NCBI GenBank assembly: GCA_019915135.1
Contig: JAHLMK010000006.1
Coordinates: 434,001 to 498,000 of the forward strand
DNA length: 64,000 nucleotides
Direction of reading: 5' to 3'
From: Strobilurus pachycystidiatus
Lineage: Eukaryota; Basidiomycota; Agaricomycetes; Agaricales; Physalacriaceae
Shown here: piece by piece, positions 11,150 through 21,359 of the stretch
How positions within the stretch are numbered: position 1 is the stretch's first letter
Layout of the letters: each line of letters starts with the position of its first letter
Made by a program: the position numbers and the translations under genes
The notes under the pieces: model-generated
Database searches by the model: none
Seen by the model: the letters and a program-made list of their open reading frames with translations, nothing else
What the model was told of the DNA's origin: nothing

Positions 11150-11986
11150 TCAAAACTCTGGCCCCCAAATAGAACCAGGAGAGCGCAAGCGATCATGCTC
11201 AGCCCTCGCTTTTCTGAGCTTTTCCCGGACGCTCGGTTGACCTGCTCTTGCGGCCTCATGCTTGGCACGCGCAGCGTCGAAAGCCCGGATGGCAGCGAGG
11301 TCGTCTTCGAGCTCCATGTCCCCGTATTTGTCCATGTCGACGGCCGTAGTCGCCTCGCTCTCGATGTCGCTGGGGAACTCGATATCGCTAGAGAAATCGA
11401 GCTCGCTTGATTCTCCATCAGTGGAGTCGGCGCAAATGACGCGAGGAGAGGTCGGAGCTTCGCTGTCGGGGGGCGATGGGGCGGCGGCGACGATGGCAAG
11501 CCTTGCTGGTCGCAAAGGCCGAGGGCGTGGACGCGCAGCCTGTACAAGAGGGTATCGCGGCGCGGCTATCGGGTCGACCACAATCCACAGCCCTTGGGGG
11601 GTTTTCTTGAGGGAGAGGGTATGCGCTGCCCACTTCATGCCTTCACAAAGGGACTAGGAAACGATCAGGACGCGTCAATATAATCGTGATTAGAGAGCCT
11701 ACCTTTTTTCGCATCTTTTGACGGTCACTGTACTGCCCATCGGTCTCGTCGATGTGCCGGGCCAGACGAAATTCTATGTCGTAGGCAAGCTCGAAGCGCG
11801 CCTTGAAACGGCCCACGTCGCGACCGACGAGATTACGCGACCTGAATTCACGCGTCCAATCGAGCAAAAATATCTTCTCGTCGCTGGAGAAACCCTACGC
11901 AGGCGTCAACAGGGAGCATGACGTGATGAAGAGCCAGATATTACCTTAGGCAAAGGCGGACATGCAAAAATGGCTTGAGAAGGCAT
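11150..11986 (-). CDS. KDZ cargo gene 4, copy A (unknown protein, 245 aa)
   Basis: Three exons: 11986-11945, 11894-11703 and 11653-11150, all in phase. The first two exons are 42 and 192 bp, exactly as in element B. Start MPSQAIFACPPLPK parallels MSQQTFLAPPAFPK there. The N-terminal half is charged and helical (LDWTREFRSRNL, DRQKMRKK). The C-terminal half is Pro/Arg-rich then Ser/Asp/Glu-rich, ending SPGSIWGPEF, like SLSPVWGPEF in B. The fixed WGPEF end suggests a short interaction motif; that is inference. No known domain is recognised. Confidence 0.75.
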
Positions 11987-12103
11987 GGAGACGACGTGTT
12001 TTTTCGCGTGCGAGGGAGGTAGTCGTGGAGGGGATTTGGGAGGGAAGAAACACGATTTTCTTTCGCCCGTTTTGTTTGCGGTATCGCGCCGACGCCCGAC
12101 TTT

Positions 12104-12131
12104 GCTACTCAGCCCAACTCAGCTGTCAGGC
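12104..12131. promoter_or_regulatory. Conserved upstream motif of cargo gene 4 (A)
   Basis: GCTACTCAGC followed by AACTCAGCTGTCAGGC lies 118 bp upstream of the gene 4 start. Almost the same string lies 112 bp upstream of gene 4 in element B, inside flanks that are otherwise unlike. It contains the E-box-like palindrome CAGCTG. I infer a promoter element. Confidence 0.5.
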
Positions 12132-12383
12132 AGAGAACGGCAGGGAGCGTCGCGAGGGTGCTTGAGAAGCAGTAGAGGCCCCCCCCAATTGGGACGTAAG
12201 TCGCTTCCAGTCGATTCCTGCCCAATCTTACGTAGTCTTGAGGCGCACGACAATGAGATGGAGACAGAGGCCAGCTGGGGATGCAAGCAACACAAAAAGG
12301 CTATCAATACATTAGCTTATATCACAAACAACAATAAATGGACGCGATTGTAAGGAAAGATGAAGAAAATACATGGGGGACCA

Positions 12384-13058
12384 CTAAGTCTGCTGGAACA
12401 GCAGCTTGCGAGAACGTCTAGCGGACTTCAGTTTCTTGTTCTCCGCCTGCCTGTAAAGGTCTTCGATGTAGTTGTGCATGGTGGCAAACCGTTGGTGTAT
12501 CGCCTGCGCGTCCTTCCAATACGAGTTACCGACTCCAACTTCGGCCTCCAGCTGTCCGACAACGTTGGCGGTATATTCCCTCTTCGACTGATAATGGGCC
12601 TCCAGGTCGCCGAGAAACTTCAAACCGGGGAGATAGTCTTGCTCTTCATACTGGTTGGCGATATCAGAGACGTAGGCCAAGGGCGAATTGGAAGTTTCTC
12701 CCCGCATCTCGCCATCAATCAGACGGAGGCGGCGAAGGAGACGCTTGCACAGGGCCTCGTCGAAGAACCTGGGTTGACATTGAGTGCGGGTTGGTTGGAT
12801 GGGTATGAAAGACAACGCACTGCGGCTCGGCAACCTGGTTGGACTGCTGACGGCGCTTGGTTCCAGCCTTCGCCGCTTTGTCGTCGTAGCGCTTTCTCAT
12901 GGCCGTCAGTTGGCTCTCGCGATTTCTAGAGGTTGCAAATGAGAGAGCGTGAAGGATAATATCTCGACGACGACGTACTTGTGATGCCACCGAAGCCGCT
13001 TTGCTCGTTCTGCCTCCTTCTTGAGCTCGGGGGTATCGTATAATTTCTTGCGTCCCAT
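12384..13058 (-). CDS. KDZ cargo gene 5, copy A (189 aa, MGRKKLY family)
   Basis: Three exons: 13058-12979, 12925-12821 and 12768-12384 (80, 105 and 385 bp), the same lengths as in element B. The N-terminus is MGRKKLYDTPELKKEAERAK, a basic helical segment that could bind nucleic acid. A Lys/Arg-rich linker follows (LTAMRKRYDDKAAKAGTKRR), then a conserved core, FFDEALCKRLLRRLRLIDGE, with long helices to the end (KSARRSRKLLFQQT). Function unknown; a DNA-binding or structural role is a guess from charge. Its upstream region carries the phased TTGGACC array. Confidence 0.8.
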
Positions 13059-13240
13059 CCCTCTGTGTAGTGGCTAGAGAGAGAGAAAGGCCGTGAGAAC
13101 ATAGCCCAGGGCCGGCAGGATAACCGTACCGGTTGTGGAAGGGAAAGGCCTGTGGTTGTTGGCTATGCGGTGGTGCGCGTCCTAGTAGTAGGAAGCAAAT
13201 CAGCAACTCTTTAATGCTATTGCCTTAACGTCTGAGGTCA

Positions 13241-13612
13241 TTGGACCTTTATTGGACCGAAATCGCTTTACCGCAATTAAAAATTCTATGATAGTGAACT
13301 ATCATGTAGTGTATTTAAAAATGAATTGTAGTCGTTTTTATGAGGCCGAAAGTCAAGGTGGAAAGGATAGCAAGCTCAACTGGTCTCCGAGCGGAAATGA
13401 TCCTTCATTGGACCGGATTGGACCTCTACTGGACATCTATTGGACCTTTATGCCGGTTTTGCGCAATACGAAGACAAGAAAAATTTCCCTCGATAGGATT
13501 GTGGGACACATACATAGGAGTAAATACGAGCTACTCCGAGAACCAATGCGCGAGGTGCGAAAGAGATGTATCGAATTTGCCAACGGCCCGATGACTGGAC
13601 CTCTATTGGACC
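13241..13612. promoter_or_regulatory. Phased TTGGACC array, 2-4-2, element A
   Basis: Units YTGGACM start at 13241 and 13252; at 13408, 13418, 13429 and 13440; and at 13595 and 13606. Spacing within clusters is 10-11 bp, about one helical turn. Cluster starts are 167 and 187 bp apart. Element B has the same pattern at the same place. The array begins 183 bp upstream of gene 5. Two single TTGGACC sites follow at 13807 and 13877. I see nothing else in the spacer 13613-14430. Confidence 0.75.
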
Positions 13613-14430
13613 GATTCCAGAACGAGCTCCCGGTACATGGGACAAACCCGGGGGGTATCAGAGCACAAATAAAAGACTTCAAAGCTTGCATTTACGGTAG
13701 TCCGAGGGCAACTTGTGGCAGATGGACCCATAGTAAGCCAAAATGGTCGGAATCTGAGCGTGGGATACGTCGACTTCAAGCCTTTACTCCTGTCCGAGTC
13801 CTAGGTTTGGACCAGAAGTATATGGAGCCACCATGAGAAGTTGATTCCGACATATGTCACAGCGGACGAGATGCAATTGGACCTGGGATGTGAGATGTCG
13901 GTGTGGGGCGAAGGATGGCCGAAAGTCACTATGATGTGACACCAGGTTAAGACGATTAGATATCGGAACGCCCTTACCGATCATGTCCCTGGCTTAATGA
14001 CTCTCGGCCCTCGGGCTCGGGCTTAATGAGCTTAATGGCTTGGGCTTGCGGATTGGCGCTGCGTGTCGAGCTGGTTTGAGGCAAAAAGGTTAACTTTACT
14101 CGCAGCCCACTGACACAGTGGTCCTAGTCGCGCCGGTGGATTTGGTTCTTTCCAGAACCACTATGTCGTGGGCTGCCATGAAAATCTATGTTCACACAAA
14201 CTTTTTTCTGTTCGAGTTTGCCTCATTTCGGATTTTTTGCCTCTCGAGCAAGTCGAACATTCTTCTTTCCATTGTCATTCACGGATTTCTTCCAAAACAT
14301 CATATCATATTGAAGTCAGACATAATAATCTTTGCACTAAAACAGCCACAGATACAAACTATTATGATTTTTAGGCTACAAGAAAGCACGACGAAAGCAT
14401 GAGTACAAGAAAAGAAGACCGACTATAATG

Positions 14431-16733
14431 TTACAACATCGAGCTCAAAACCCACTCTACATCCTCGACGGCAAACACCCATTCGCCGAAACCCAAGACG
14501 TCGTCGGCGCATGCTTCGCCCCACCAAGCGAGGAAGGCGAGAACCGAGAAGTGTCCGTTGACACCACTGGTACGTAACTTTCCCCAATCGCCTCCGGCAG
14601 CTTGACGATGAATGTCGCGGAACGGCACGTCCTTGAGCTCGACGGAACGCCACGATGGCTGAAGACGAGCCCACCAAGGCCAGAATTGGTCCGCAAGCGT
14701 GCGGAATGCGAGGCTCGGTCGGTAATCGTGGGGGCGAGCGCGCTGAATCCACTCCTGGATCGAAGTCGGACGAATTCTGAAGGAGGGGATCGGCTTCCCA
14801 TTCTTCTGGAAATCCAGGGATTCTTCCAGTCTGACGTACGTCAAAAGGAGGCGAGACCAGGCCTCACCAAGAGGGAAGGCGTCCAAGAGCTTGTAGGCAT
14901 CTATAATGTAGTCGGGATGGGTGGAAGGTTGAGGTGGTAGACCACGAGAGCGCGTCGGAGAGGCGGGAGGGGGAGCAGGAATGGCGAGGACGTTCTCAAA
15001 GGGATGGAGCGAATCGTTGGGCCCACATGTCGGAATAGATGAAGAAGCCGCGCCTGTCAGAAGCATAGGGTCAATCATTGCATTCGTGACATCTGTCAAG
15101 ACGGCGCGCTGAGGCGCCGGAGTAGCAGTCTTGCCAGCGCCAGCAGCGCCGCCGCGAGAGATGGGTGATGGGGGAGCGCCAGAGGGGGCGGGAGGATTGT
15201 TCTCGGCGCTGGCGGCATCGTCCTCTTCGTCTGAGTCCTCAGGAGCAGGTACGGTCGAGCTCCCTTTCTTCCGCGGCTTTGACTCGTTGCCAGAGCGTTT
15301 ACGTTTACGTGTCGCTTCCTTCGGTCCTTTCTTCGCTTCGTTGGGGGCGACGGTTGGTGATGGGGGGTCAGACGTCGTTGGAGTCGGATTGTCAGAGTCC
15401 CAAGGATGTTCTTGGCGCATGAACCAAGGGAGCGTCTTCGGCATTTCGACATCGGGAAGTGAACGCGAGCGCTGTTGTTGTTCATCTACATTTCAGATTG
15501 TGAGTAAGGCGCTAGATCGAAAGAGAAAAACTTACTGAAGCTTGACATGCCAAATTCGCCAATCGCTGCTTCGTAAGTCTTGAAGCGACGCTTGCCGCGA
15601 TTGCCGTCCGCCTCATGAAAGGCCTTCGGCGCAGGTGCAGAATTCGTGCCAACGTTGATTCTGATGGAATAGTTAGACAGGGAAGACTGTGTAAATAGCA
15701 TACCAACGTTATCACGTTGACTTGTCCACCCTTCCGGGGTTCCGGGCCGCACCACGAGAAGGCGATATTTCCCCCAAGGACTGTCGACATGCCCTCAAGC
15801 AGAGGCTGAAGCGTGGCGGCCAAATTATCCAGGGCTCTGACACAAACAAATATTAGCTACGAGACAACAGGAAAAGTCAATTGACATACGCTTGCGTTTC
15901 CTCCGGCGATAAGAGCTGGGGTGCTTCCTGAGCTGCCGCTTTCCCCTTAGCAACGTCGAGAGCGTCCTCCTCCGCGCGCTTTCGCCAGTGTGCCTTCTCC
16001 TCTTCGGCGAGGCCATCCCATACCTCCATAGAGTAACTGGCAACTTCGTTGATTCGCCCACGGCGCGCGTCCTTCCCAGTCTCAAAGAAGTCTTCTTCGA
16101 ATTCCTTCTTGATGTTCGAGAAGCTCTCCTTCATCCACATCTGTGCGGGTGTGCGGGCGCGTTTGCGCGTGACGTCAAGCCCTGCAACCTTGCAGAGGAT
16201 GGCACCGATGGGGTCCTTCCCGAGTTGAGACTTTGAGAGTTTCGCAATCGGCGTGGCCTTGCTGAATTGTGTATCGTAATAGTTTCGGATTCCCTAAAAT
16301 GACGCGTGAATAGGATTCGAAAGTGTCAGATAGCACACGCACGACAGAGAGGCGTTCCAGTAACGCGGATTTCCGAGCTCGTTCGGACGGGGAAATCTCC
16401 AAGTCTAGAGGAAGTGCGGGAAGAGATGTGGGAGGCTCCTGGTCCATGGGTAGGTCGTATGGATATCTCGCGCACATTGCGTTGAAGACGGTATCGGCAA
16501 ATTCGACGCCGTGATTCTTACCCTTGCGACGCGCCGCAACATAACCGTCCATTCCGTCTTCGAGCATCTGCTTCCGTCTGCCCTTGGCCCATCCTCGACG
16601 AAAGGGCTGAACCGCAGCCGAATCAGATGCAGGGACCGTGGTATCAGGAGGAGTGAGCCTGCACGGAGATATCAGTATGTCAGTCAGACGCAATATCAGA
16701 TGTGAGATAGACTCCATACGTGACTGAATCCAT
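14431..16733 (-). CDS. KDZ cargo gene 6, copy A (680 aa, unknown)
   Basis: Six exons: 16733-16720 (14 nt), 16658-16343, 16293-15890, 15836-15708, 15660-15536 and 15485-14431, all in phase. Near the N-terminus: VQPFRRGWAKGRR. Middle: KVAGLDVTRKRARTPAQMW, then a charged segment, VWDGLAEEEKAHWRKRAEED, that resembles helices 2-3 of an HMG box (tentative). Then GGNIAFSWCGPEPRKGGQVN. A long Pro/Ser-rich basic stretch (TRKRKRSGNESKPRKKG) precedes a conserved C-terminal domain, FRTLADQFWPWWARLQPSWR ... WGKLRTSGVNGHFSVLAFLA, ending in WVLSSML. No enzymatic motif is seen. Confidence 0.8.
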
Positions 16734-16839
16734 GTAGTGAGCAATTGCGGCTGTAGAAACGCGTCTTTGGAGGTTGGAGATGGCGGACGCAGCAGAGAAG
16801 GGGAAGTAAACAAACGACGTTGCCAAATATTGCGGCAAA

Positions 16840-16990
16840 CCATCTTTGCTGGCAGCCCCGCGATGCCGTTTGATTGCTAGTGCCGGGACCCATTTGTGCC
16901 GGTAGCCCCGCAATGCCGTTTGATTCAGACTGCCGGCACCCATCTTTGCTGGCCAGCGCCGCGATGCCGTTTCGTTGCCATTGCATTGCC
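16840..16990. repeat. Three-copy 50-bp tandem repeat upstream of gene 6 (A)
   Basis: Copies begin at about 16840, 16891 and 16941. Each holds CATCTTTGCTGG- or CATTTGTGCCGG-like bases, then GCCCCGCGATGCCGTTTG. It lies 107 bp and more upstream of the gene 6 start, between genes 6 and 7, and has no counterpart seen in element B. Confidence 0.65.
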
Positions 16991-17041
16991 GACACCCAAA
17001 CCCCGCATTGAGAAAAAAACATGACACTTTGTACATAACGA

Positions 17042-17628
17042 TTACAGAGACAGCGGGAACCCTTGTTTCTCGTGCGTGAAATCTACCATCACCCACATCT
17101 CGAAGTCATCCAGCACTTCGACCAGCGACGTCTCAGCGCGAGAGAACCCCAGCGAGAGACGCGCCCGAACACTTTTCTCCTTCCTTCGGCTGCCTACCGC
17201 GGTTCGAACCAAATCTGCCAACGCCAATGTGACCTCCTGCGGATAGTTCTGAGACGTCCTCGGGCAAGATGTAGAGCTTACCTTGCAGCGCTTCGCGCGA
17301 CCCTCCCGCTCCTCAGGGAACATCCGGAACCAATGCGCGAACAGAGCGAGCAGATAATCGTCGCGGTCCCAGCCATCCGCACCGGCAAGGACACGCGTCA
17401 AGCTGTCCACCTCCTCGACCAACATATTGTATTGGCCGCGATTGAAGGTGAAGACACTGGGTTTAGGTAAGCAGGGAGCGAATCCGCGGACGGAGGGAAG
17501 ATTACTGACTGTCTTGTCCAGACTGGGTTCGGTCCGAAAGGGTTCACGACGTGGAGTGACTGCGAAGACCAACCAGCCGCTTCACCATCCGTCGCGCTTG
17601 CAATGTATTGAGATATGATGGGCGGCAT
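17042..17628 (-). CDS. KDZ cargo gene 7, element A only (162 aa, unknown)
   Basis: Exons 17628-17510, 17456-17282 and 17236-17042 join in phase. The product starts MPPIISQYIASATDGEAAGW and contains FNRGQYNMLVEEVDSLTRVL, then WDRDDYLLALFAHWFRMFPE, then ALADLVRTAVGSRRKEKSVR. It is helical and charged, with no domain I recognise. The right end of element B lacks it: only about 500 bp separate gene 6 from the TIR there, against about 1.46 kb here. Confidence 0.65.
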
Positions 17629-17755
17629 GGATCTGAGGGGAGGGAAGGAAAAATTGAGATGAGAAGCGGTTTATAAGGGAAGCGGGACTCGTACGTCAAA
17701 TGTAAGTCTTCTTGTTTGGTTCGGGTTGTGCATCGACAATATCCCACCTGGTTCT

Positions 17756-18040
17756 GTACACTGTCTGAATCTAATCCAAAGTTCATCCCTGTTCATGTGT
17801 GAAGCAATTTTAGTACAATACCGCGCCCAATCCCAGCGGGCGCGCGCTGGCGCGCGTGCGGCCCCGCCCCGCCCAAATTACACGTTTATCGGATTCTATA
17901 TACTGTCTGGATCTATTCCAAAGTGAATCTCTGTTTCGTCATTGAAGCAATGCAATTGTAGTGCAATACCGCGCCCAATTCCAGCGGGCGCGCGCGCGTG
18001 CTGCCCCCCGCCCAAAATACGCGTTGATCGGCAAATGCCG
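17756..18040. repeat. 145-bp tandem duplication with GC-rich core near right end of A
   Basis: Copy 1 begins near 17756 and copy 2 near 17902, each starting A-CTGTCTG-ATCTA. Each includes CAATACCGCGCCCAATYCCAG followed by GGGCGCGCGC and a C-rich tract (CCGCCC). It lies 150-430 bp inside the right TIR. Such GC-rich subterminal repeats may be transposase-binding or simply unstable sequence. Confidence 0.65.
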
Positions 18041-18191
18041 TGAAACACCGACATGCCAATTCCCAATTGGGCCGCGTCCGCGCATTTATTGACGACTTTC
18101 TTTGTTGACATGGCAAGCCTTGTGGATATTAAAAAAAGCCTGCTCATAGGCTAGGGCTTGGGGCTGTGGGTAGGGTTACATGGTTCCCAGT

Positions 18192-18267
18192 GGTTATAAC
18201 CTCCCATCTGGAAACGGCGCCTGTGGCTATAACCACTACATTACCCCAGGAATTACAGCTTGGCCTG
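18192..18267 (-). repeat. Right terminal inverted repeat of element A
   Basis: Read inward from 18267 it starts CAGGCCAAGC. The first palindrome, GGTTATAGCC on this strand, is at 18225-18234, exactly 33 bp from the tip; CGTTTCCA follows (18209-18216 reversed), and GGTTATAACC is at 18192-18201. It matches the right end of element B best (CAGGCCAWGC tip). Confidence 0.85.
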
Positions 18268-18274
18268 GATGTCT
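18268..18274. repeat. Right target site duplication of element A (GATGTCT)
   Basis: Exact copy of 4038-4044. Confidence 0.85.
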
Positions 18275-18332
18275 GGCCGTAAACGTCCCCCACCCACGGA
18301 AGAGTGTGTATAGATATTTATTATTGTGTATC

Positions 18333-21157
18333 ATGTCTTACTTCTCATGCAGGCAACGGCAACGTGCAAACGCTCTGAAACAAGAATCTAGGGCAAGGTA
18401 GGTGCCAACAAAGCCTTCAATCCACAAATTCATTGTGCTCTAGGAAACGGCTCGAAACCTTCGGAGCGGACGACATGATGGCCGTACAGCTCACTCCGGA
18501 TAATATGGCAACAATGGCACGAAGAGGACGTCCCGCCCGCTATAAGAAAGGTTTGATCTACATTCGGAGGTATCTACATGGGCTGATCATGCAACACATT
18601 AGAGCTTCCGTTACAGAGTGAACAGGCGTCGTTGCAGTCGCCATCCTTGGCTTTGCAGGGCTACTCTTCTTTCATGGTCTCCACTCATGTAGATTTCGAA
18701 CATGCTTGTATCACTATCGACGCACCTATGTGCACTACGACTTCGAACGGCGACGGTGTTCCCGAAGCCATTTTTGATGTGGTGACCTCACCCAGCTCTC
18801 CTTCAGACAACACTTTGAACGGTGACGGCCTTGTCCCGTTCACTCCTCCTCCATCGTTTTCATCCAGCCCATCCGCAGACAGCACTACGCCTTTGATCGG
18901 CGACGTCGTTCCCGGAGCCACCCCTCATCTGGAGACTTCACCCATCTCTCCTCCAGACAGCATCTTACACGGCCATGGTATACCCGTGTTCACTCATCCT
19001 CAGCCGACTTCGTCCACTCATCTCGCAGACAAAGCCTCAAATGGCGACGATGTTCACATGTCTCTCCTCTCACCCGCGACTTCACCCGTTCTTTCTCCAG
19101 ACAACATCTCAAATGGGGATGATGTTCCCGTCTTTCCTCTGGCGACTTTACTCACCTCTCGTCTGGACAATGCCTCGAACGACGACGGTCTTCCTCCGTC
19201 CACTTTACCCACCCCTCCCGCAGAAGATGCATTGAATGGCGATGGTACTCCAGTCTTTGGTCCGGCGACTGTACTCACCTCTCCTCTGGACAACGCCTCA
19301 AACGGCGACGATCTTTCCGCGATCATCCTTCCTCCGACCACTTCACCCACCCCTCACGCAGAAAATGCATCGAATTGCAATGATGTTCCCATGTCGTTCC
19401 TCCCATCGGCGTCTCCGTCTACTCCTCTTCCAAACAACGCCTTTGATAGCGGCTCTGATGTCGTCACAGATAAGGATGATGTCCCCATGAGTCCATTAAC
19501 GGATCTGCCCGAGGAATATACCAGTGCCCCCCCTTCACCGTCTTTCAGTAACCTGTCTCTCCAACCGACACTGTCAGTGGGCGAGTTCCCGGAGGGCAGC
19601 CGGTCATCATCTTGCCCGCCTGACACCTCATCAGTCAACTGCGCACCGGGTGACCAATCTGCAATTGCAGTCGAGGAGTCCGTGGCAGAGACTCCTTTAC
19701 GTGCTGCTGAATTGGACAATCAGGTTGACGTTGAAACGACTTCCTTTCCACCGAGCGAAGATTTGGCTAGTCCGACAGCTGTTTCGGCCCCGTTGGATAC
19801 ACCTCCGTTACCAAGTACGATTCTTATTGTTCCATATTCTGTCAAATTTAATCCAGTCTAGGCGTAGAAATCATATCACAGCGCAACTGTTAGCTTGGCT
19901 ACGTACCGTCTACTGTGATGTTGACGGTAGGCCATCCATTCGGACAAATGCTGCAACTCATCTGGCTGCTCATACCGCCAAGATGGAACAGTTATTCCCT
20001 ACTCTGAACGCCGTCACCTTCTTCCAGCTGCGCGACCACATCCACTTCCTGGACCACTTCGTTCAAACTTATTCCAACGATGCATCTTCAGACACCATCA
20101 GCCTCTGCGCTGCTGCGCAACAATCTTCTGCCACCGTGCAGGCTCGTATCGTCTCGAAGGCTGTCAGTCAAGCGGCAGCAAATAAGAAGATCTTACAGTC
20201 GGTTCGTTGGTTTAGCGTGTCGTTGCTAAGGTCACTGATATCAACTGGTGTTCTCCCAGGTCTTTCGTCGTTGCGCACAAACTCTACAGGAAAGCAAGAA
20301 CAACCGACACAATTTCACGCGCAACGACCTTCTCAAGTTGATGAGCGAAGCGCTTCTGAATGACTCTATTGTCAATGGTCTGCTCCTGATATGGTTTGAC
20401 GGCCACTACGTGGCAAGTCACCGTGTTGTTATCCTCACCACATACTTCGCTACCCGCTTTTTGTATGAGCTTAGCGACACTAGACCGACGACTGTCCCAT
20501 TGAAGAAAATACCAGAGGAGTTATTCGAGAAGGTCTTAAAAGATCGCCCACTCGTGGTATGAGCATGATCACAAAGCGTCGTCATCCCACTGATATCCCT
20601 ACAGGAAAACTTGGCAGAGCTTTCGGAGTGGCGGCGACTTATTATACCGATCAACAAAAGCGGGAACCATTGGATCAGTGTTGTTGTGGACTTCAAAAAA
20701 CCCTCCATCAGCATTTACGATAGCTGGTACCAGCGCCCAGGCGCGATGGAATGGAAACCAAAATCGGTGGATGGCGCTCTCATCAAAGTAGGTGTACCTT
20801 TGTGATATCTACATGCTGTTCACCCTTGTGTAAGATTGTTCGATCTCTCGTTGATTGCCTGTATATTCATTGTGGACTTTCGCCGATCAAATGGCAGCCT
20901 GCGACGCATTTTCGTACACATCCATTTGTAAGTGGGTTCTGTAACTTTGTCGATCCATGGCTCAGCGTTTGTAGATGCTCAGGCAGAGCAATGACATTGA
21001 TTGTGGAGTGTACACGCTTCTAAGGATTCGCCAGCTCGTCTTTGGCGACAGATTGAACCCCATTGAATTATCTCCTCTATATCACTTTTTGCAGTCACCG
21101 TCGATGACATTCACAAGAGCGTTATTTATGTACGATATCTACAAACATTTCACATGA
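18333..21157 (+). CDS. Ulp1/C48-type SUMO-protease-like protein, 819 aa
   Basis: Eight exons join in phase: 18333-18397, 18444-18550, 18603-19814, 19882-20201, 20260-20556, 20605-20787, 20835-20927 and 20975-21157. The N-terminus is basic (MSYFSCRQRQRANALKQESR). Residues about 75-460 are Ser/Pro-rich with degenerate repeats around NASNGDD-VPVF and ending in SP-rich tracts. The C-terminal protease domain has LNDSIVNGLLLIWF, GNHWISVVVD (His689), ISIYDSW (Asp706) and RQSNDIDCGVYTL (Gln763, Cys769), the His-Asp-Gln-Cys set of Ulp1 cysteine proteases, which remove SUMO or related modifiers. The set looks complete. Convergent with M2. Element A lies about 60 bp upstream of the start codon, so its promoter is probably altered. 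Confidence 0.85.
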
Positions 21158-21359
21158 TGAGGGTTTGCTACACAAGCATTTGGCAAATGACAATTCGATT
21201 GCAATTGGACACAACTAATCGAGACTACAGAACTATTCGATGGCGTAGATATACGACTTTTTTGGAGCGGAGACGGTAGCAAAGGGACATGGTGCAAGTA
21301 CAAGAGAGCGATATAAAAGCGGATACGGAAGACGGAATACAAGTACGTAGCAGGTGAGA

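Larger units (their letters stand above)
4045..18267. mobile_element. KDZ DNA transposon, element A (14.2 kb, transposase dead)
   Basis: The element starts CAACCATTTC and ends ...TTGGCCTG, between GATGTCT duplications. Both ends carry two GGTTATAACC-like palindromes 33-34 bp apart. Genes in order: KDZ transposase (-, broken), an extra exon set (-), gene 2 (-), gene 3 (+), gene 4 (-), gene 5 (-), gene 6 (-), gene 7 (-). Order and exon structure of genes 2-6 match element B. A solo LTR sits inside the transposase gene. The element can move only if a transposase is supplied in trans. Confidence 0.85.

Noticed and set aside
13241..13612. CRISPR-like or simple tandem repeat reading of the TTGGACC clusters
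   Set aside because: Units are 7-8 bp with helical spacing and non-repeated sequence between clusters, in a eukaryotic genome. Regulatory sites fit better.
14600..15540. Plus-strand open frames opposite gene 6
   Set aside because: Shadows of the GC-rich coding strand: no splice logic, no conservation between elements A and B.
15990..16140. Certain HMG-box domain in cargo gene 6
   Set aside because: Only helices 2-3 look alike (W..L..EEK..W...A..D); helix 1 and its aromatic residues are not convincing. Left as tentative.
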